The notes under the pieces were generated by a model, which had not been told where the DNA came from, did no database searches, and saw nothing but the letters and a program-made list of their open reading frames with translations. This document shows positions 63,731 through 64,000 of a stretch of 64,000 nt of DNA, piece after piece (position 1 is the first letter of the stretch; every line of letters begins with the position of its first letter). The DNA lies in contig VXSG01000052.1 of the NCBI GenBank assembly GCA_009838075.1, forward strand, positions 1 through 64,000, read 5' to 3'. This DNA comes from Boseongicola sp. SB0665_bin_10 (GTDB taxonomy: Bacteria; Pseudomonadota; Alphaproteobacteria; Rhodobacterales; Rhodobacteraceae). The translations under genes were made by a program, and so were the position numbers.

Positions 63731-64000
63731 TCCTGCACATTCCGATCCAGGCTTGATCGGAACGCGAACGACACGCGGCAACTCGAGGCAGTCTCTCTTG
63801 TCATTCGTTGTCGAACCGTTGCGGCACGGTCTTGGAATTCCATTGGCGGTCTTCCCGCGCCAAGACGCGATAACGTGCTGCGAATCCGGCAGGTCCGCGT
63901 GGCCGAAAATTGCGAGAAGGCCCTCGGCATCGAGATGCTCGAGCGTCTGATTGCGGGGCTGCATGGCGCAAGGCCCGGCCAGGGAGGCGACAAGCATCCG
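63731..64000. other. end of window, no recognised gene
   Basis: A minus-strand frame from 63997 is open, but I recognise no family in it, and it may belong to a gene that extends beyond the window. Confidence 0.3.

Noticed and set aside
1-64000. CRISPR arrays, rRNA, tRNA genes and insertion sequences
   Set aside because: I found no regularly spaced repeats, no tRNA-like TTCGA arm in a cloverleaf context and no transposase frame.

Overview
The window is high-GC DNA from an alphaproteobacterium, most probably a Rhodobacterales-like organism. The basis is the gene content and order: rsmI divergent from an LpoA-like lipoprotein, glnD-murJ-(rhomboid)-trpS, surE-pcm-LysM/M23 lipoprotein, KDO synthesis genes and TRAP-free sugar ABC transport. 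This is inference from remembered synteny, not a search. There are no rRNA or tRNA genes and no CRISPR array. Several genes are broken (fitB, a ThDP enzyme, fragments of DUF4143, Fic, kdsD, higA and ParA-like genes), and there are many 0.3-1 kb stretches without recognisable genes. That would fit a genome undergoing decay, for example in a host-associated bacterium, but this is not proven.

Layout. 0-17.8 kb: housekeeping. A GH116 glycosidase, rsmI, LpoA-like lipoprotein, glnD, murJ, a catalytically dead rhomboid, trpS, the surE-pcm-nlpD-like operon, an SDR, a lytic transglycosylase, rlmE and a PAP2 phosphatase. 17.9-27.7 kb: surface polysaccharide and toxin-antitoxin island. kdsB-kdsA-kdsD form an overlapping operon. 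It is followed by higBA, a displaced kdsD fragment, fitA with a doubly broken fitB, and a displaced higA fragment. The offsets (1366 and 1410 bp) indicate an old tandem duplication whose middle has been replaced. On the minus strand lie two KDO/LPS-kinase-like proteins, a glycosyltransferase-like protein and an unusual protein with a nucleotidyltransferase-like start and an NDP-kinase-like end.

28.2-36.2 kb: a sugar or polyol utilisation locus. An IclR regulator, a Gfo/Idh/MocA dehydrogenase and a ThDP enzyme on the minus strand face a complete carbohydrate ABC transporter (binding protein, two permeases, ATPase) on the plus strand. A near-consensus sigma-70 promoter lies between them. 36.4-38.5 kb: a pseudouridine synthase and a Fic protein.

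39.4-56.5 kb: the most interesting part. A 3452-residue type I polyketide synthase has the order KS-AT-DH-cMT-psiKR-ER-KR-ACP, as in fungal highly reducing synthases. It is followed by a second KS and a shrunken AT that has lost its catalytic serine, and then it stops without an ACP or thioesterase. Convergent to it are a discrete acyl carrier protein and an alpha/beta hydrolase. A BCCT osmolyte transporter and a Sfp-type phosphopantetheinyl transferase follow. Together these could be a self-contained pathway in which the truncated second module is completed in trans by the free ACP, with release by the hydrolase. Between BCCT and Sfp is a pair of translationally coupled tiny genes, one encoding a 36-residue lipoprotein.

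57.3-63.7 kb: a beta-hydroxyacid-dehydrogenase-like enzyme next to a ThDP enzyme interrupted by one in-frame TAA, then tadA, a vapBC-type toxin-antitoxin pair with a perfect palindromic operator, a ParA-like remnant, an UPF0173 metallo-hydrolase and a ceramidase-family membrane protein.
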